Translations under genes and position numbers: made by a program
The notes under the pieces: generated by a model
The model's input: the letters and a program-made list of their open reading frames with translations, nothing else
What the model was told of the DNA's origin: nothing
The model's database searches: none
Assembly: GCA_958299035.1 (NCBI GenBank)
Contig: CATQJL010000112.1
Location: 637,001 to 701,000, forward strand
From: Cylicocyclus nassatus
Lineage: Eukaryota; Nematoda; Chromadorea; Rhabditida; Strongylidae
Reading direction: 5' to 3'
Length of the DNA stretch: 64,000 nt
Shown here: positions 10,332 to 19,751 of the stretch, piece by piece
How the letters are laid out: each line of letters starts with the position of its first letter
Position numbering within the stretch: the first letter of the stretch is position 1

Positions 10332-11704
10332 GTAAAATTGTCACCCAATTTCTCGACAAAATACCGGCCCACTTGACGAATACCAGACATTTTCTTGATC
10401 GACTGCACCATGCTCAATTCGACCAGAGCTGTGTAATAGAGTCATTCGATGTAACGTCACTCTACACGAACGTGTCCAACGGTGACGCTTTACAAGCGCT
10501 CTCTGAGCTGTTTGATGCACATGGTAATACCATTTCGATGTATGGGCTCAGTAAAGCGCGTATAATGACTCTAATCAAGGAATGTCTCAACTGTAATATC
10601 TTCAAGTGGTCTGGTACATACTATTCACAGTTAAGAGGGTTGGCAATGGGCCAAAGATTAGCACCTACGCTAGCCATCTGCTTTATGAGCAGAATAGAAA
10701 GACCGGTGCTATTACGATGCCCACTTATGTACTGCCGATATATTGATGATTGTTGCATTATAACATCAACACAGTCCGAAATGGACGAGTGTTTCAAGAT
10801 TTTAAATCAACAATCACGGTACATAAGTTTTACTAGAGAAGCTCCCCGGAACGGTTGGCTTCCGTTTTTGAACACCCAGCTAATGTTAAGTAACGGTACG
10901 ATGCGAGTAAAATGGCATCGCAAAGAGAGCTCCAAGAATATCATCTTACACGCGAAGTCAGCCCATCCGATGGCCGTAAAACGAGCAGTGCTGCGGAACA
11001 TGTATAAAACGGCAAGAGAAGTCTGCAGTGGGGAGAGTGAACGACAAGAATCCCTCGAACTGGCAAATGAGATAGCAGCTTTCAATGGCTACTTCTCATC
11101 AAAGTCTAGACATTTCAAAAACACCGCAAATAATGATGATAGCCGAGCTCGTACCAGAATCCCATTATGTCTACCGTTTATCTCCGATAAGGTAAAGCAC
11201 GCTTTCCAGAACTGCATAATACAAGCTCAGCTGGAGCAAGATGTTGTTCTCGTAAGCATCCCCCGAAGCAACATCAAGCGACAGCTAGTGCGTAATCGTT
11301 TATACGATACAGCATGTATTACGAGGGATTGCGTCATTTGTCCTTACGGAAGGATGGGAGACTGTACCAAGTTTGGCGTTATCTACGAAATTGAATGTCT
11401 AGAATGCCACGCCACCTACATAGGGGAAACTGGTCGTCAACTTAGCGTGCGAATCAATGAACACTTGTCTAGTAAAAGACGGGAAAGCATGTCAAGTCCG
11501 CTAGGGAAACACAGAAAGGTAGATCATCACGGCAATGACTTCAGTATCAAGTGCATCATCCTAGGTCAAGAGTCGAAAATTGTTGCTCGCAAAGCGCTTG
11601 AAGCGGCATACATTCTTTCGCGCGAACCTAATCTAAACGGAAAGAATGAGCAGCTCTCCATCACAAGTCGATGCCATTTCTGTCATATTGTCACTTATAG
11701 ATAA
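10328..11704 (+). CDS. Penelope-like element, RT palm and GIY-YIG endonuclease half
   Basis: 458 codons without a stop. The first codon is TTG and the frame is more likely a continuation of 9024-10331 than an independent gene. RT blocks in order: IESFDVTSLYTNV (about residues 38-50), GLAMGQRLAPTLA (about 101-113), the catalytic CRYIDDC (YIDD near residue 136) and a GWLPFLNTQL block. After a linker with C-x2-C type cysteines (ITRDCVICPYGRMGDC) comes a GIY-YIG nuclease: VIYEIECLEC (near 350), TYIGETGRQLSVRINEH with the expected Tyr, Gly, Arg and His, and a C-terminal ARKALEAAYI segment with the metal-binding Glu. This is the domain order of canonical Penelope-like elements. All catalytic residues I can check are present. 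Confidence 0.9.
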   Translation: MSKIVTQFLDKIPAHLTNTRHFLDRLHHAQFDQSCVIESFDVTSLYTNVSNGDALQALSELFDAHGNTISMYGLSKARIMTLIKECLNCNIFKWSGTYYSQLRGLAMGQRLAPTLAICFMSRIERPVLLRCPLMYCRYIDDCCIITSTQSEMDECFKILNQQSRYISFTREAPRNGWLPFLNTQLMLSNGTMRVKWHRKESSKNIILHAKSAHPMAVKRAVLRNMYKTAREVCSGESERQESLELANEIAAFNGYFSSKSRHFKNTANNDDSRARTRIPLCLPFISDKVKHAFQNCIIQAQLEQDVVLVSIPRSNIKRQLVRNRLYDTACITRDCVICPYGRMGDCTKFGVIYEIECLECHATYIGETGRQLSVRINEHLSSKRRESMSSPLGKHRKVDHHGNDFSIKCIILGQESKIVARKALEAAYILSREPNLNGKNEQLSITSRCHFCHIVTYR

Positions 11705-11921
11705 CATATCCACTACTACTTAAGCTGTCCATATCGGTCAGTTCTAGTCTATTACCACCAGTGGATCTCAAACATCTGTTGTTGCCTGATTGGTGAAGAT
11801 CTTGGTACGCTGCTTACAATGTATTGTCTCAGCGTGTTTGCTCCTAGGGCATCGAACTGAGCTAGTTGAGAAGAGAGATTTGACAATACAGATTGAAAAA
11901 CATTTGCGAGGCTTTCTTTCA

Positions 11922-11959
11922 GGTCTCTGAGGAAGGCATTTTTGCCGAAACGTTAGACC
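11922..11959 (+). ncRNA. Hammerhead ribozyme-like motif in the Penelope-like element end
   Basis: GGTCT (11922-11926) and AGACC (11955-11959) pair perfectly as stem I. Between them lie the conserved core CTGAGGA (11927-11933), a short stem II GGC/GCC with a T-rich loop (11935-11946), GAAA (11947-11950) and CGTT (11951-11954), which leaves almost no stem III and offers GTT as the NUH cleavage triplet. Minimal type I hammerheads with very short stem III have been described in Penelope-like elements, where they may act as dimers. Structure is read directly; activity is inferred. Confidence 0.75.
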
Positions 11960-11966
11960 GAAATAA

Positions 11967-12053
11967 AGAACTTAACAAACCTGCGTGGCTTACAACATAA
12001 CTCATGAATTCAAACAATGCCCAGGTTTCATGATCAGAGAACGTATAGAATAT
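11967..12053 (+). repeat. Direct terminal repeat of the Penelope-like element (downstream copy)
   Basis: Second copy of 8974-9061, ending at the 12-bp target duplication. An aataaa lies just upstream in cgaaataaag (about 11961-11966) and could serve as a polyadenylation signal. Confidence 0.8.
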
Positions 12054-12065
12054 TGAAAGTTTTCT

Positions 12066-12456
12066 TTTTGAATGTATTCTAAACCGTCTTTGTCGAGGCT
12101 TGCTTGTTGTAGTGCATACGTGACGTAATCATTTCTGTTAAGGCGCACTTTGTGCTCTGTGCTTTCTCGGTCTATGGGCGTGAGACGCGTGATTGCACAA
12201 GATTTCATCTCTGATGGCGGTGACCCAAATGTATTCAGTTCCAATATTGTTGTGCCCACTATTGGCAATTTCAGCTCAGTTGCCAGCTGATCCTCGATGA
12301 ATGAAAGCTCCGACCCGGCGTCTAACAGGACGACAACCTCTCTGGAGTTTCTTTCGGCGCTTATTATCCTGACTGCCCAGTGAGCAACATCACTTTATTT
12401 TGTTTTTGTTCGTTCTTCTTCAATTGCAGCACCAATGGGGTCTCAGGCCTCGGGCA
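12066..12456 (-). pseudogene. BEL/Pao aspartic protease region
   Basis: Minus-strand frame with LLDAGSELSFIEDQLA (around 12330-12280), the D-[ST/A]-G active-site box of retropepsin-like proteases (here DAG), followed by the LPIVGTTILELNTFGS segment and a charged stretch up to KENF at the Penelope-like insertion site. The continuation on the other side of the insertion (from 8679 downward) carries the GCEYFWNF segment in the same frame. The region is open, so the insertion itself rather than point mutation disrupts it here. Confidence 0.7.
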
Positions 12457-12672
12457 GAGTTCACGCGATTTGATCGTCGTGACTGATTGCGGCAAGCCAA
12501 CTTTAACACTATCAGTGCATGCCGATCTCCTCGCACTTCGGTTGTGATAGTTTTTCAACACGATTAATCGTGACTAACTATCACAACCGAAATACAAGAA
12601 AATCAGCGTGCAATGAACTCGTAACACTTGTCTAGTAGCGATTGAATCGCGACGATCAAATCGTGTGAACTA
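12457..12672. mobile_element. Small palindromic element between zinc knuckle and protease
   Basis: Ends pair as AGTTCACGCGATTTGATCGTCG against its inverted copy near 12635-12672 (cgacgatcaaatcgtgtgaa). A second hairpin lies inside (cggttgtgatagtt ... aactatcacaaccg, 12539-12588). It interrupts BEL/Pao, is too short to code, and resembles the foldbacks at 24862-25065 and 44083-44303 in style. Confidence 0.55.
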
Positions 12673-12839
12673 TTAAGTTCATTTTATTCGCACGAAAAGC
12701 CCATTCCGCAAGGAATTTCGTGGATATCGTTCCAGGCTTGCCTGCGGCTTTTCATTTTTAAACGGTTCCCTTACTGGTGGTTTTCTTTCTGTGTATTTTT
12801 GGGGACCAGACGGTATTTTGCCACGATGCTCTGGTTCTC

Positions 12840-14480
12840 TTATTTTGCCTTCTGTGCAAATTGATGTATGGTGTTTTTTGTGACAGATTCTACAATTGTT
12901 ACTAGGGCAAGGTGCTACTCTGTGGTTGTTCTAAGCACAAATGAGGCATCTGTTGGATTTTAAAAGAAATTTTCTCTTTCATATTGCTGTAGGTATTTCT
13001 GGCAGAATGTCTATCTGTGACCACTTCTTTTACAGCGTTCGCATCCCTTAGTGCGTTTTCTTTCACTTTTTGGTTCTGTGGTTTTGTTTTGCCTTGTTTT
13101 CACGGAAAGTCTCTCATTTCTTCTCTTAGTATTATCTCGTCAATGAAGTACAGCCATTGGTCTAGTGTCCATTCTTCACGATCCTTCTCATTCTCCTTCA
13201 ATTGTTTGTCCATGGCCGCTCTTCCTATGCGCACATGGAACTTTTCTAAAAAGGTATCGATCGTCAAGTTATTGCTCAATTGCTGTTCGTGTTCTTCCAG
13301 CTGTGCTGCTATAGTGCTCAGTTGGTCCCACAGTTGCCTCTGCTCCAATGTGCTGGGCGCTCTCGCCGAACAGTTTTTCAAATTTCTGTTAAGTTGCCTT
13401 ACTATCCCGCTCCTATTTGCGTATCGCCTAGTAAGGTGCTCCACTGCCTTCCCATAGTTACTGGCAGATACGAAGAAGCGCGAAATCAATTGTTCAGCCT
13501 CTCCGCCTACAAAGGAACGATACTTAGTGTCGGTGGCCTTTTGAAATAATATGTACACCATTACATTTGTCTTCGAACGCTGATTCCGAATCTGACTTCC
13601 GTTTCTGCTGAACGCTTCTCTGAAAGAAGTTATGAAGAATTTTTGCGCCAAATTTGGCCTCCAAAGATATGGTAGGAACACCAATACCGCCGTTAGTTGT
13701 GGTGTAGTGACTAGTGCGTTAGCCTCACAAGCTGATGCAGGTGTAGGTTCTCTTTTGTATTTTTCAGTTTTGCATTGCCTCACTTAAGCTTCTTTTTGAG
13801 AGTTATTGATCTTTTTGAGAGTTAGATTTCCTCGAGGTAAATGCATGTCCTTACTCGTTGAAAATTTGACAAGGATTCTTTTTTATACGAGTATTTCCTA
13901 TATTTATTCCAAGAGGTGCCTATAAAAATGGAAATGAACGAAAATGAATGCATGTTAACATGTTACCATGTTGGTGTTCCTATCGTATGTGCCTCGCGCG
14001 GCCAAGTTTGGGGCAAAAATCCTTCATAACTTTTCTCAAAGAAACGTTCAGATCAGCGTTCGAAGGCGAGTGTATTGGTATACATTTCATCTCAAAAGGC
14101 CACGGACACTAAGTATCGTTCCCTTGTTAGTGAGTTGAGCAGATGGTTAAACTTGTGAAGGTCCGTGAGATCTTCGTCGTGTACATTGGCTTTGAACAAT
14201 GCCCAGAAGTTGTCCCACTCCCATTTCTTCCCTGTGTTCGGATCGGGATCATAGGAAGTTGGTTGAGTGCAACCAGGCCTGTGCTTTTTGTCGCAATCTT
14301 GCCTTCCTGTGTTTCTTCTGACTGGGTTCTGTGCTCACTCAGCTTCATGTCGCCTGGGTTTTTCGAGGTACTTATCCAAGTAATCCTCTTCTTCCGTGGT
14401 ATTCGGGGCTTCATCAGAGCCTTTGTTAGCTTTACCAGGGCGTTTCTAGTAGTTCGATGTACCTGTCGCAAGTCTTAATA
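12840..14480 (-). pseudogene. BEL/Pao gag remnant (DUF1759 and zinc knuckles), split by a foldback
   Basis: In minus-strand order: WEWDNFWALFKANVHDEDL and HKFNHLLNSL (about 14230-14130), which match the start of the DUF1759 gag domain; then the foldback at 13510-14126; then RSFVGGEAEQLISRF, NYGKAVEHLTRRYA and the long helical region to DEIILREE (13508-13110). Further down are zinc-knuckle cysteines, CLIC followed by CRICHKKHHTSIC (about 12925-12855), with an in-frame stop between the two knuckles. The gag protein would package the element RNA. It is broken by the insertion, by frame changes before 14130 and by the stop. Confidence 0.75.
13510..14126. mobile_element. Tc5-like foldback element in gag
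   Basis: TIRs CAAAGGAACGATACTTAGTG and the inverted CAAGGGAACGATACTTAGTG at 14126; arms of about 150 bp. Flanks are CTA (13507-13509) and TTA (14127-14129), that is a TNA duplication with one change, followed by G as in CTNAG. Between the arms (about 13694-13750) lies a tRNA-like stretch: ggtgtagtgactagtgcg, an anticodon-stem-like TTAGC/GCTGA with loop CTCACAA, and a weak B-box. Confidence 0.75.
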
Positions 14481-14589
14481 TGTCTTGCTCCTTCTTTTGT
14501 TTGCATGTCACCGTGGAGCGCTTGCATCGACTCCTGGAGCCAACTTGATGCCCCTTGATCCTTTAGGGCATATTACTGTGTTAACCATA

Positions 14590-14982
14590 ATGGGTTAGTT
14601 TATTAGGTACAACGCTATGCTACTGCGTTACTGTGTCACTGTGTCACTGTGCCACTGTGCCACTGTGCCACTGTGAGAACCGCGCGATCATCGTTAGTAC
14701 ATGCGTTACTCTTGTGCAAACTGACTTTGGCCGATGCCAACGTACAAAAGCAAGTAATCAACAATGAAGTAAAAAATGAGAAAAACGTGTAAAGCGCGAT
14801 ACATTTGCTAAACAGTATCAGCCACTCATAAGGTAGGGAATATAAACAAATTCCACTGAGCATGAAAAATCTACCGACAAGCTAACAGCTAACAAAACAA
14901 TAAATATAGTCTGTGAGAAACTTTGTGTGTTTGTTGATATCTTCGGGGCACAAAGTAGAATACGAACAGAAAAGTTCGTATA
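14590..14982 (-). repeat. BEL/Pao 5' LTR
   Basis: Shares 14750-14982 with the 3' LTR. On the minus strand it runs from TATACGAAC to an AATAAA-type signal (tttatt on the plus strand at about 14599-14604). The boundary with the internal region is not certain; a TGGCTCC stretch that could begin a primer-binding site is found near 14543 on the minus strand. A short 8-bp repeat lies inside. Confidence 0.7.
14625..14673. repeat. 8-bp tandem repeat in the 5' LTR
   Basis: About six copies of an 8-bp unit that changes gradually from tgcgttac through tgtgtcac (two copies) to tgtgccac (three copies). It is absent from the truncated 3' LTR. Confidence 0.8.
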
Positions 14983-15155
14983 GGATGTTCTACCGTAACC
15001 CTGCAGTAATGAAGGGCGATGGGTTGTTCGCTCCATAGTGTAAATCTAATTGTAAGCGAAAGCCTCATTTCCTGCATATTGCCTGAAGCTTTGAGGAAAA
15101 GACTCATCAAGAAAGTCAATGTTAAGAAGAAGACGTGTAGATATTCTTTGTTTCA
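14983..15155. mobile_element. Arm fragment of a CAGGGTGTCCC element
   Basis: The segment gttctaccgtaaccctgcag to tagtgtaaatcta (14987-15050) matches the inner arm of the copy at 46575-46635. It appears to be the target into which BEL/Pao inserted. The rest of the interval is not recognised. Confidence 0.5.
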
Positions 15156-15549
15156 TAAGGGAAGGATACCAGCATCAGGCGGCGGTTGGGGATTTCTTTT
15201 TTTGCGGAACAGGTTTTCAAAAAAAAAGTTATGGGCGTTAGAATGTCCAAAGCCAACATTGAGTGGCTTAAAACCAACGAAAAACTCTCAAACAATACCT
15301 CTGCGAGTTCCACTGGCTTTGTTCCTTCCTTGGAAACAATATACTTGATGCAAAACATCTTCCACTTTCCGGTGTTTTTGTATAGGTTTTCGCCAATTTT
15401 AGGCCACCTAAACATTGGCAAACGCTTATAACTTTTTTCAAAACTTATCACGCAGAAAAGAAAAGCAGATTTGGAATCAGCTTCGAAGGCGCCTTTACTG
15501 ATATACATTTCATCTTCAATCGCCGACTAATGTTGGTATCTTTCCCTTG
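15156..15549. mobile_element. Tc5-like foldback element
   Basis: TIRs TAAGGGAAGGATACC and the inverted CAAGGGAAAGATACC; arms carry the family blocks gcgccttta...catttcatct and agcagatttggaatcagc. Flanked by TCA (15153-15155) and CTA followed by G (15550-15553), a decayed TNA duplication. No transposase. Confidence 0.65.
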
Positions 15550-15678
15550 CTAGGTTAGAGGAATGATGCGCGAAATGATATGATACGATATGCCCCTTGT
15601 TCATAGCACGTCTGCTATTTACAATTTTGACGATCGTAATAGAGGGTGTCCCAAAGTAAGTGCACACATTTCGATATA

Positions 15679-15976
15679 CAGGGTGTCCCAAAAAATGCGC
15701 CTACTGTTTGATCGTTAATAACTCTCTTGCCCTGAAGTCTTTCGAAAAGCTACCAAGCTACCGCCTGAAGGTCCTACCAGAAGGGACCATTTTGTAAAGC
15801 TGGCTCCAACTTAGGTTTACAGTATGGAACAAGCCGGATTACCGTAGCAACTTCCGGCGTACTTTACTTAATTTCAAAAAAAGATCGAAAAACTTGTGTA
15901 TCAGGGACCACAGGTCATTTACCTCCATTTGCAGCTTCCAAAATATGTTCAGGGAAAAATCACTTGCTCTGGAGCA
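15679..15976. mobile_element. Left half of a CAGGGTGTCCC element
   Basis: Starts TA|CAGGGTGTCCCAAAAAATGC and follows the family through ctgtttgatcgttaataact and the taccaagctacc block. A second TIR-like start, gagggtgtcccaaagtaagt, lies just upstream at about 15642. The matching right arm is not found; the hAT-like element at 15985 interrupts what follows. Confidence 0.55.
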
Positions 15977-16033
15977 GTTTGCGCCAGAGGTGCGATAGGT
16001 GGAGCCGGGCCCCCCAAAAGTGAAAATGGTTCC

Positions 16034-16192
16034 AGCTACCACTGGCCGGCCAAAAGTGAAGGTGGTAGTGCCGGACACTCACCTCTCAAAAATGTCGACC
16101 GGGGGGGGGGGGGTCGCAGCTACCACTGGCCAGCAAAAGTGAAGGTAGTAGTGCCGGACACTCACCTCTCAAAAACGTTGACCGGGGGGGGG
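16034..16192 (+). repeat. Tandem duplication of about 80 bp ending in poly-G
   Basis: Two copies of a unit reading agctaccactggcc ... aaaagtgaaggt ... gtagtgccggacactcacct ... gaccggggg. Each copy ends in a run of ten or more G. The copies differ at a handful of positions. Confidence 0.8.
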
Positions 16193-16675
16193 GGTAGAGA
16201 GGGGGGAAAGCACAGGACAGACTTTGGGTCTGGGTTTTTTGGGTTTTTTTTGGTTTGGGTTTTTTTCGGACTTTTGGGTCCTGATTTTTTTGATGAAACT
16301 GAAAAAAAGAAAATTAAGCAAAACGAACGCAAAATAAAAGTATTGAGAGCATATTCTATGTAGTGGAAGTCGCCGTCGCCTACTGCGAGCACCTGGAGGC
16401 CATCATCGACATGGACGATATACGCCTCAGCACTTTCTACGATAGAGCAGAGCTTCATGATGACTTCGGATAACTGAAGAGCTCCAACCCAACGGTCCTC
16501 TTCAGGGCCAATAACTGTGACCCAGCGGCCCTCTTTAGGGCCACAAATACGATGAGTACAACTGCATTATTTTAAATAAAAGTGTTAATGAAATAGTGTA
16601 TTTGTGAGCGATACTTAACTACACTTTATGTGTTTTATTAAGTACATTTTGTTATGACGTACTGCGAAGAAAGTA

Positions 16676-17548
16676 GGTCGATCCAGGCAGTAACCGCCGA
16701 GAACCAGAATTTCGAATGATAAAATAATGAAAAATCGTGAAAAATCATTCCATTGTTACAAATCTAATCTCTAAACCGTTTTTCAGCCCATAACTTCTTC
16801 AGAATTGCACAATTCATGTTGCTACTTCATAGGTTGGATTCTCCTCATCAAGAGCTTTCAAATGATATATAATATGTGGGGGATTCATTGTTTCTTGCGG
16901 CTCTAACCCGGGGTGGAGTACTCTTCACTAATTCTCCACCCCGCCCATTTCAATGTATTGGCGGGAGGCCGCCAGCGGAGAATTAGTGAAGAGAGGTACT
17001 CCACCCCCGGGCACATGCCGTGGGAGGCGTGAATCCCCCACATACTTCGTTTGAAAGTTCTTGATGAGGAGAATCCAACCTATGAAGTCGCAACATGATT
17101 CATGCAATTCTGAAGAAGTTATGAGCTGAAAAACGGTTTTTTACCTGCTTTTTTAAGAGCCTGGATCTCGGCGATGTTTCAATGGATCGGTACAGCTAAG
17201 ACATATTCTGATAGGGCAAACCTCACACAACAAAATCTATGAAGTCGCAATATCACACACCTTCAGAGTCCGGATTTATAAGAGTTTAAATGTCAATTGT
17301 CATTAAACAACCTAAAATTGAGAAGATTTTAAAGGTTTTTCAAAATTCTCGTTCTCGGCGGCCACTCCTCAAATCAAACTGATTCTTTTACTGTCTGGTA
17401 GAACAACACCTACCCTTTAAAACCTATGAAGTTGCAACTGCGGAGGTCTTCAGCCACCAGATTTGTAACAGTGGAATGATTTTTCACGATTTTTCATTAT
17501 CTTATCATTCGAAATTCTGGTTCTTGGCGGTTACTGCCTGGATCGACC
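16676..17548. mobile_element. Palindromic TA-flanked element inside the hAT-like element
   Basis: Outer arms GGTCGATCCAGGCAGTAACC (from 16676) and its inverse ending at 17548 pair over about 90 bp, with TA outside each end. A second pair of arms (about 16780-16950 against 17000-17135, sharing ccataacttcttcagaattg and ggttggattctcctcatcaa) forms an inner hairpin with a GC-rich tip, so the element itself may contain another one. Confidence 0.65.
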
Positions 17549-17723
17549 TACTACATAGATATGCTCTTGTTACTTTTTTTTACATTCCTTTTGCTTATTT
17601 TCCTTCTTTTGAGCTTTAGCAAAAAAAATTTGCAAACCAAAAGTGAAGGTGGTCACCCTGTACCAGCTCAAAAGTGAAGGTAGGCGGAGAATCGGTTCCG
17701 ACTATCACACCTCTGGTTTGCGC

Positions 17724-19699
17724 CCAATAACGCTCCTCTGACTATTGGCATAGAGAGTGCTTCGCACTTAGGTTAGTTGTGGAAGGGCTGTCTTACATTT
17801 CATTAATCATTCTTTTTTTTACATTTTAGCGTTGTATAACGAATTACAGGAATTTATAGCTCAAAAACTAGTTTCTAGGATTATTTCCACTTTGAAGACG
17901 ATTGCACCATTTCCTTGATGTTTAACAGTTTATTTGATTAAAGACAATAAGATTTGGGGCCGAGCTTGTCCTCAAGCCTGGCACCAAATTTTACTGTCAT
18001 GTACACTAGGTTTTCTATCTTACTGTATATTTTAAGGGTGAAAGATAATCAAATTTTTGGTTGAAAAAATATTACTAGAATTACACAATCATTAAGAATT
18101 TTCCTCATACTCTATAGAGAAGCAGCATCTCTGCGAAATTTTGACTGGAATTTTTTTTTGCTCTTCTGAGAATGCACTTGAAAAGCACGAAAATGTCTAA
18201 AAAAAACAATGCGGTTACAAACTTAATCTTGAATGTAGACGCAGGCTGTTAGGCTTATCGCTCTAACAGCTGGCAATTTGCCACGCGTTCCAGTCACAGT
18301 TTCTGGAGCGTTTTCTTGCTTCAGATGCACGTGCAATGCCACTATTGCAAGCGCTTTATCAGGACGGGCGTTATTGACTCTACGTTTTCTTTGCATTAGT
18401 AGTCATTTCCTTGCTGCCTTCAAGACCGTATCGTAACTGGAACCAAATCTTTCGAATACTCTCATCGTTTTGTGGGAATAAATTATTGAGCAATATTCGC
18501 TTCAAACAACATCAGAAACACATAAAGTTTCTGCCTTCTATGTCACATCAAATCGAACAAATTCCTTGCAACTTTATGAGATTAGGATTCTTATCTGGGC
18601 GAAGGACTCATGTGGACAATCAGCCTAGTATAAAAACATGATTTCGAGTAGGATAGCTTCGAAGTTTTTTTTTTTTCGTCTATTAGATTATTATTCCTCA
18701 AGGAAAGGTACAAACATCAAACACTCAGTGATAGTCCGAAATCATGAGAAAGACTAAGAATAGCTTCACTTACAACATATTTTAAAAAGTTTACTTCAGC
18801 AAGATAACGCTTCTGCAAAGCCTCAATAAAGACAGGTGTCGAGAGATGTGAGGTCACTCGACGTTCACTCGACATGCCTTGGGTAGTGGGTGCCTTTTAG
18901 TATGTCCTTTACACTCCAAACTTGGACATCTACGGAGACACTGGTTATCCAGGAAGTTTAGCAAAACTCGAATTATAACGGTCAACACATCAGTAATATA
19001 TGAGTTGGCAAAATAAATAAGAAAACAAAACAAAGATCAAAAATTATGCTTCTCTCCAGCCTGGAACAAGCTCAAAGCTTACTATCAAGAGCTGCTTGCA
19101 GTGTACTGGTGAAAATGTGAACCAAAGTTGTAGTGCAGACAATTGGTCCACTCAGCGATAAGCAAGGCTAAAGTTACGTTTTTATTGATGCACCCTGCCT
19201 GCGCGCGCTCTCGTTCATACCGCCAAATACTTTTGATTTCCGCGGCAGACACGCGAGTCATGGATGGGGCACGCTACAAACGTTCTTGGACGTGCGATTC
19301 TTGTTTCATTGGCTTTCGGACTCAGCTCTTGTTAGCCATTGAAAAGGGCGCCAAGTAGTTAGAAGCTGGTTTGAGTTCGCTATGTTACTCTTTGAACAAA
19401 CATTTTATAACTCTTGTAGTATGTCTGCATAAAGTTAACACTTCTTTTTGTCGTTATGTTTAAGGCAATCGAGATTGTTGATAGATTGTCTGTGTGATTT
19501 GTGTCACGTCATCGATCTGTCGTGGTAACGTGCGGCGGCATTTATTATTGCTCTGATTATTTGTTGTTTTTCTCGTGTTAGTTTTTACCACCTTCCTTCT
19601 TATCCTTCCCAATAGCTTATTCCTATCGACCGCTCCTCCACTGTGGTCTTGGATTTGTTGTTGTATTCTCGTTGCTGATTTCACCCTCAGCTAGGTTAG
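17724..19699. other. Mostly unassigned; upstream part of the LINE may begin here
   Basis: No transposon end recognised from 17724 to about 19100. The 5' untranslated region of the LINE lies in the last part of this interval, but its start cannot be fixed. One short frame at 18223-18396 is listed separately. Confidence 0.3.
18223..18396 (-). CDS. Short hypothetical frame, 57 codons
   Basis: An ATG-started minus-strand frame (MQRKRRVNNARPDKALAIVA...) ending at TAA. Its composition looks more protein-like than the AT-rich surroundings: balanced Ala, Val and Leu, a basic start and no low-complexity runs. I recognise no family. It could be an exon or a piece of an old element; length alone does not exclude chance. 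Confidence 0.2.
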   Translation of the reverse strand: MQRKRRVNNARPDKALAIVALHVHLKQENAPETVTGTRGKLPAVRAISLTACVYIQD

Positions 19700-19751
19700 A
19701 TTATCCTCGTGAATTGTGCCCTATCAGTTATTGAATACGGTAGATCATACG

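Larger units (their letters stand above)
8692..12053 (+). mobile_element. Penelope-like retroelement (RT + GIY-YIG)
   Basis: A 3.36-kb insertion in BEL/Pao flanked by a 12-bp duplication TGAAAGTTTTCT (8680-8691, 12054-12065). Layout: an inverted copy of the 3' end (8692-8972), a direct terminal repeat (8974-9061), the reading frames, the 3' untranslated part, and the direct repeat again (11967-12053). Terminal repeats in mixed orientation are typical of Penelope-like elements. The coding region needs only one frameshift correction, and the direct repeats are almost identical, so it is young compared with its host. Removing the insertion and one duplication leaves the host frame open across the site. 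Confidence 0.9.
5727..14982 (-). mobile_element. Degenerate BEL/Pao LTR retrotransposon, host of four insertions
   Basis: Minus-strand order is 5' LTR (about 14982-14590), gag of the DUF1759 type, zinc knuckles, aspartic protease, RT and RNase H remnants, C-terminal remnant, 3' LTR (6761-5727). Shared LTR sequence (for example gtctgtgagaaactttgtgt at both sides) defines the ends. Nested inside are a TIR element in the 3' LTR (5876-6681), the Penelope-like element (8692-12053), a palindrome (12457-12672) and a Tc5-like foldback in gag (13510-14126). After these are removed only about 4.5 kb remain: most of RT and nearly all of integrase are deleted, and stops and frameshifts are frequent, so it is dead. 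The right flank (14983 on) is an arm of a CAGGGTGTCCC element, so it seems to have inserted into one. Confidence 0.8.
15985..17715. mobile_element. hAT-like non-autonomous element
   Basis: Ends are CAGAGGTGCGATAG and the inverted CAGAGGTGTGATAG, with an exact 8-bp duplication GTTTGCGC (15977-15984 and 17716-17723). CAG-starting TIRs with 8-bp duplications are hAT features. Both ends contain repeats of aaaagtgaaggt. No transposase frame. Inside lie a tandem duplication with long G runs and a palindromic element (16676-17548). Confidence 0.8.

Noticed and set aside
13017..13457. 146-codon plus-strand frame rich in Ser, Cys and Phe
   Set aside because: Shadow of the gag frame on the minus strand.
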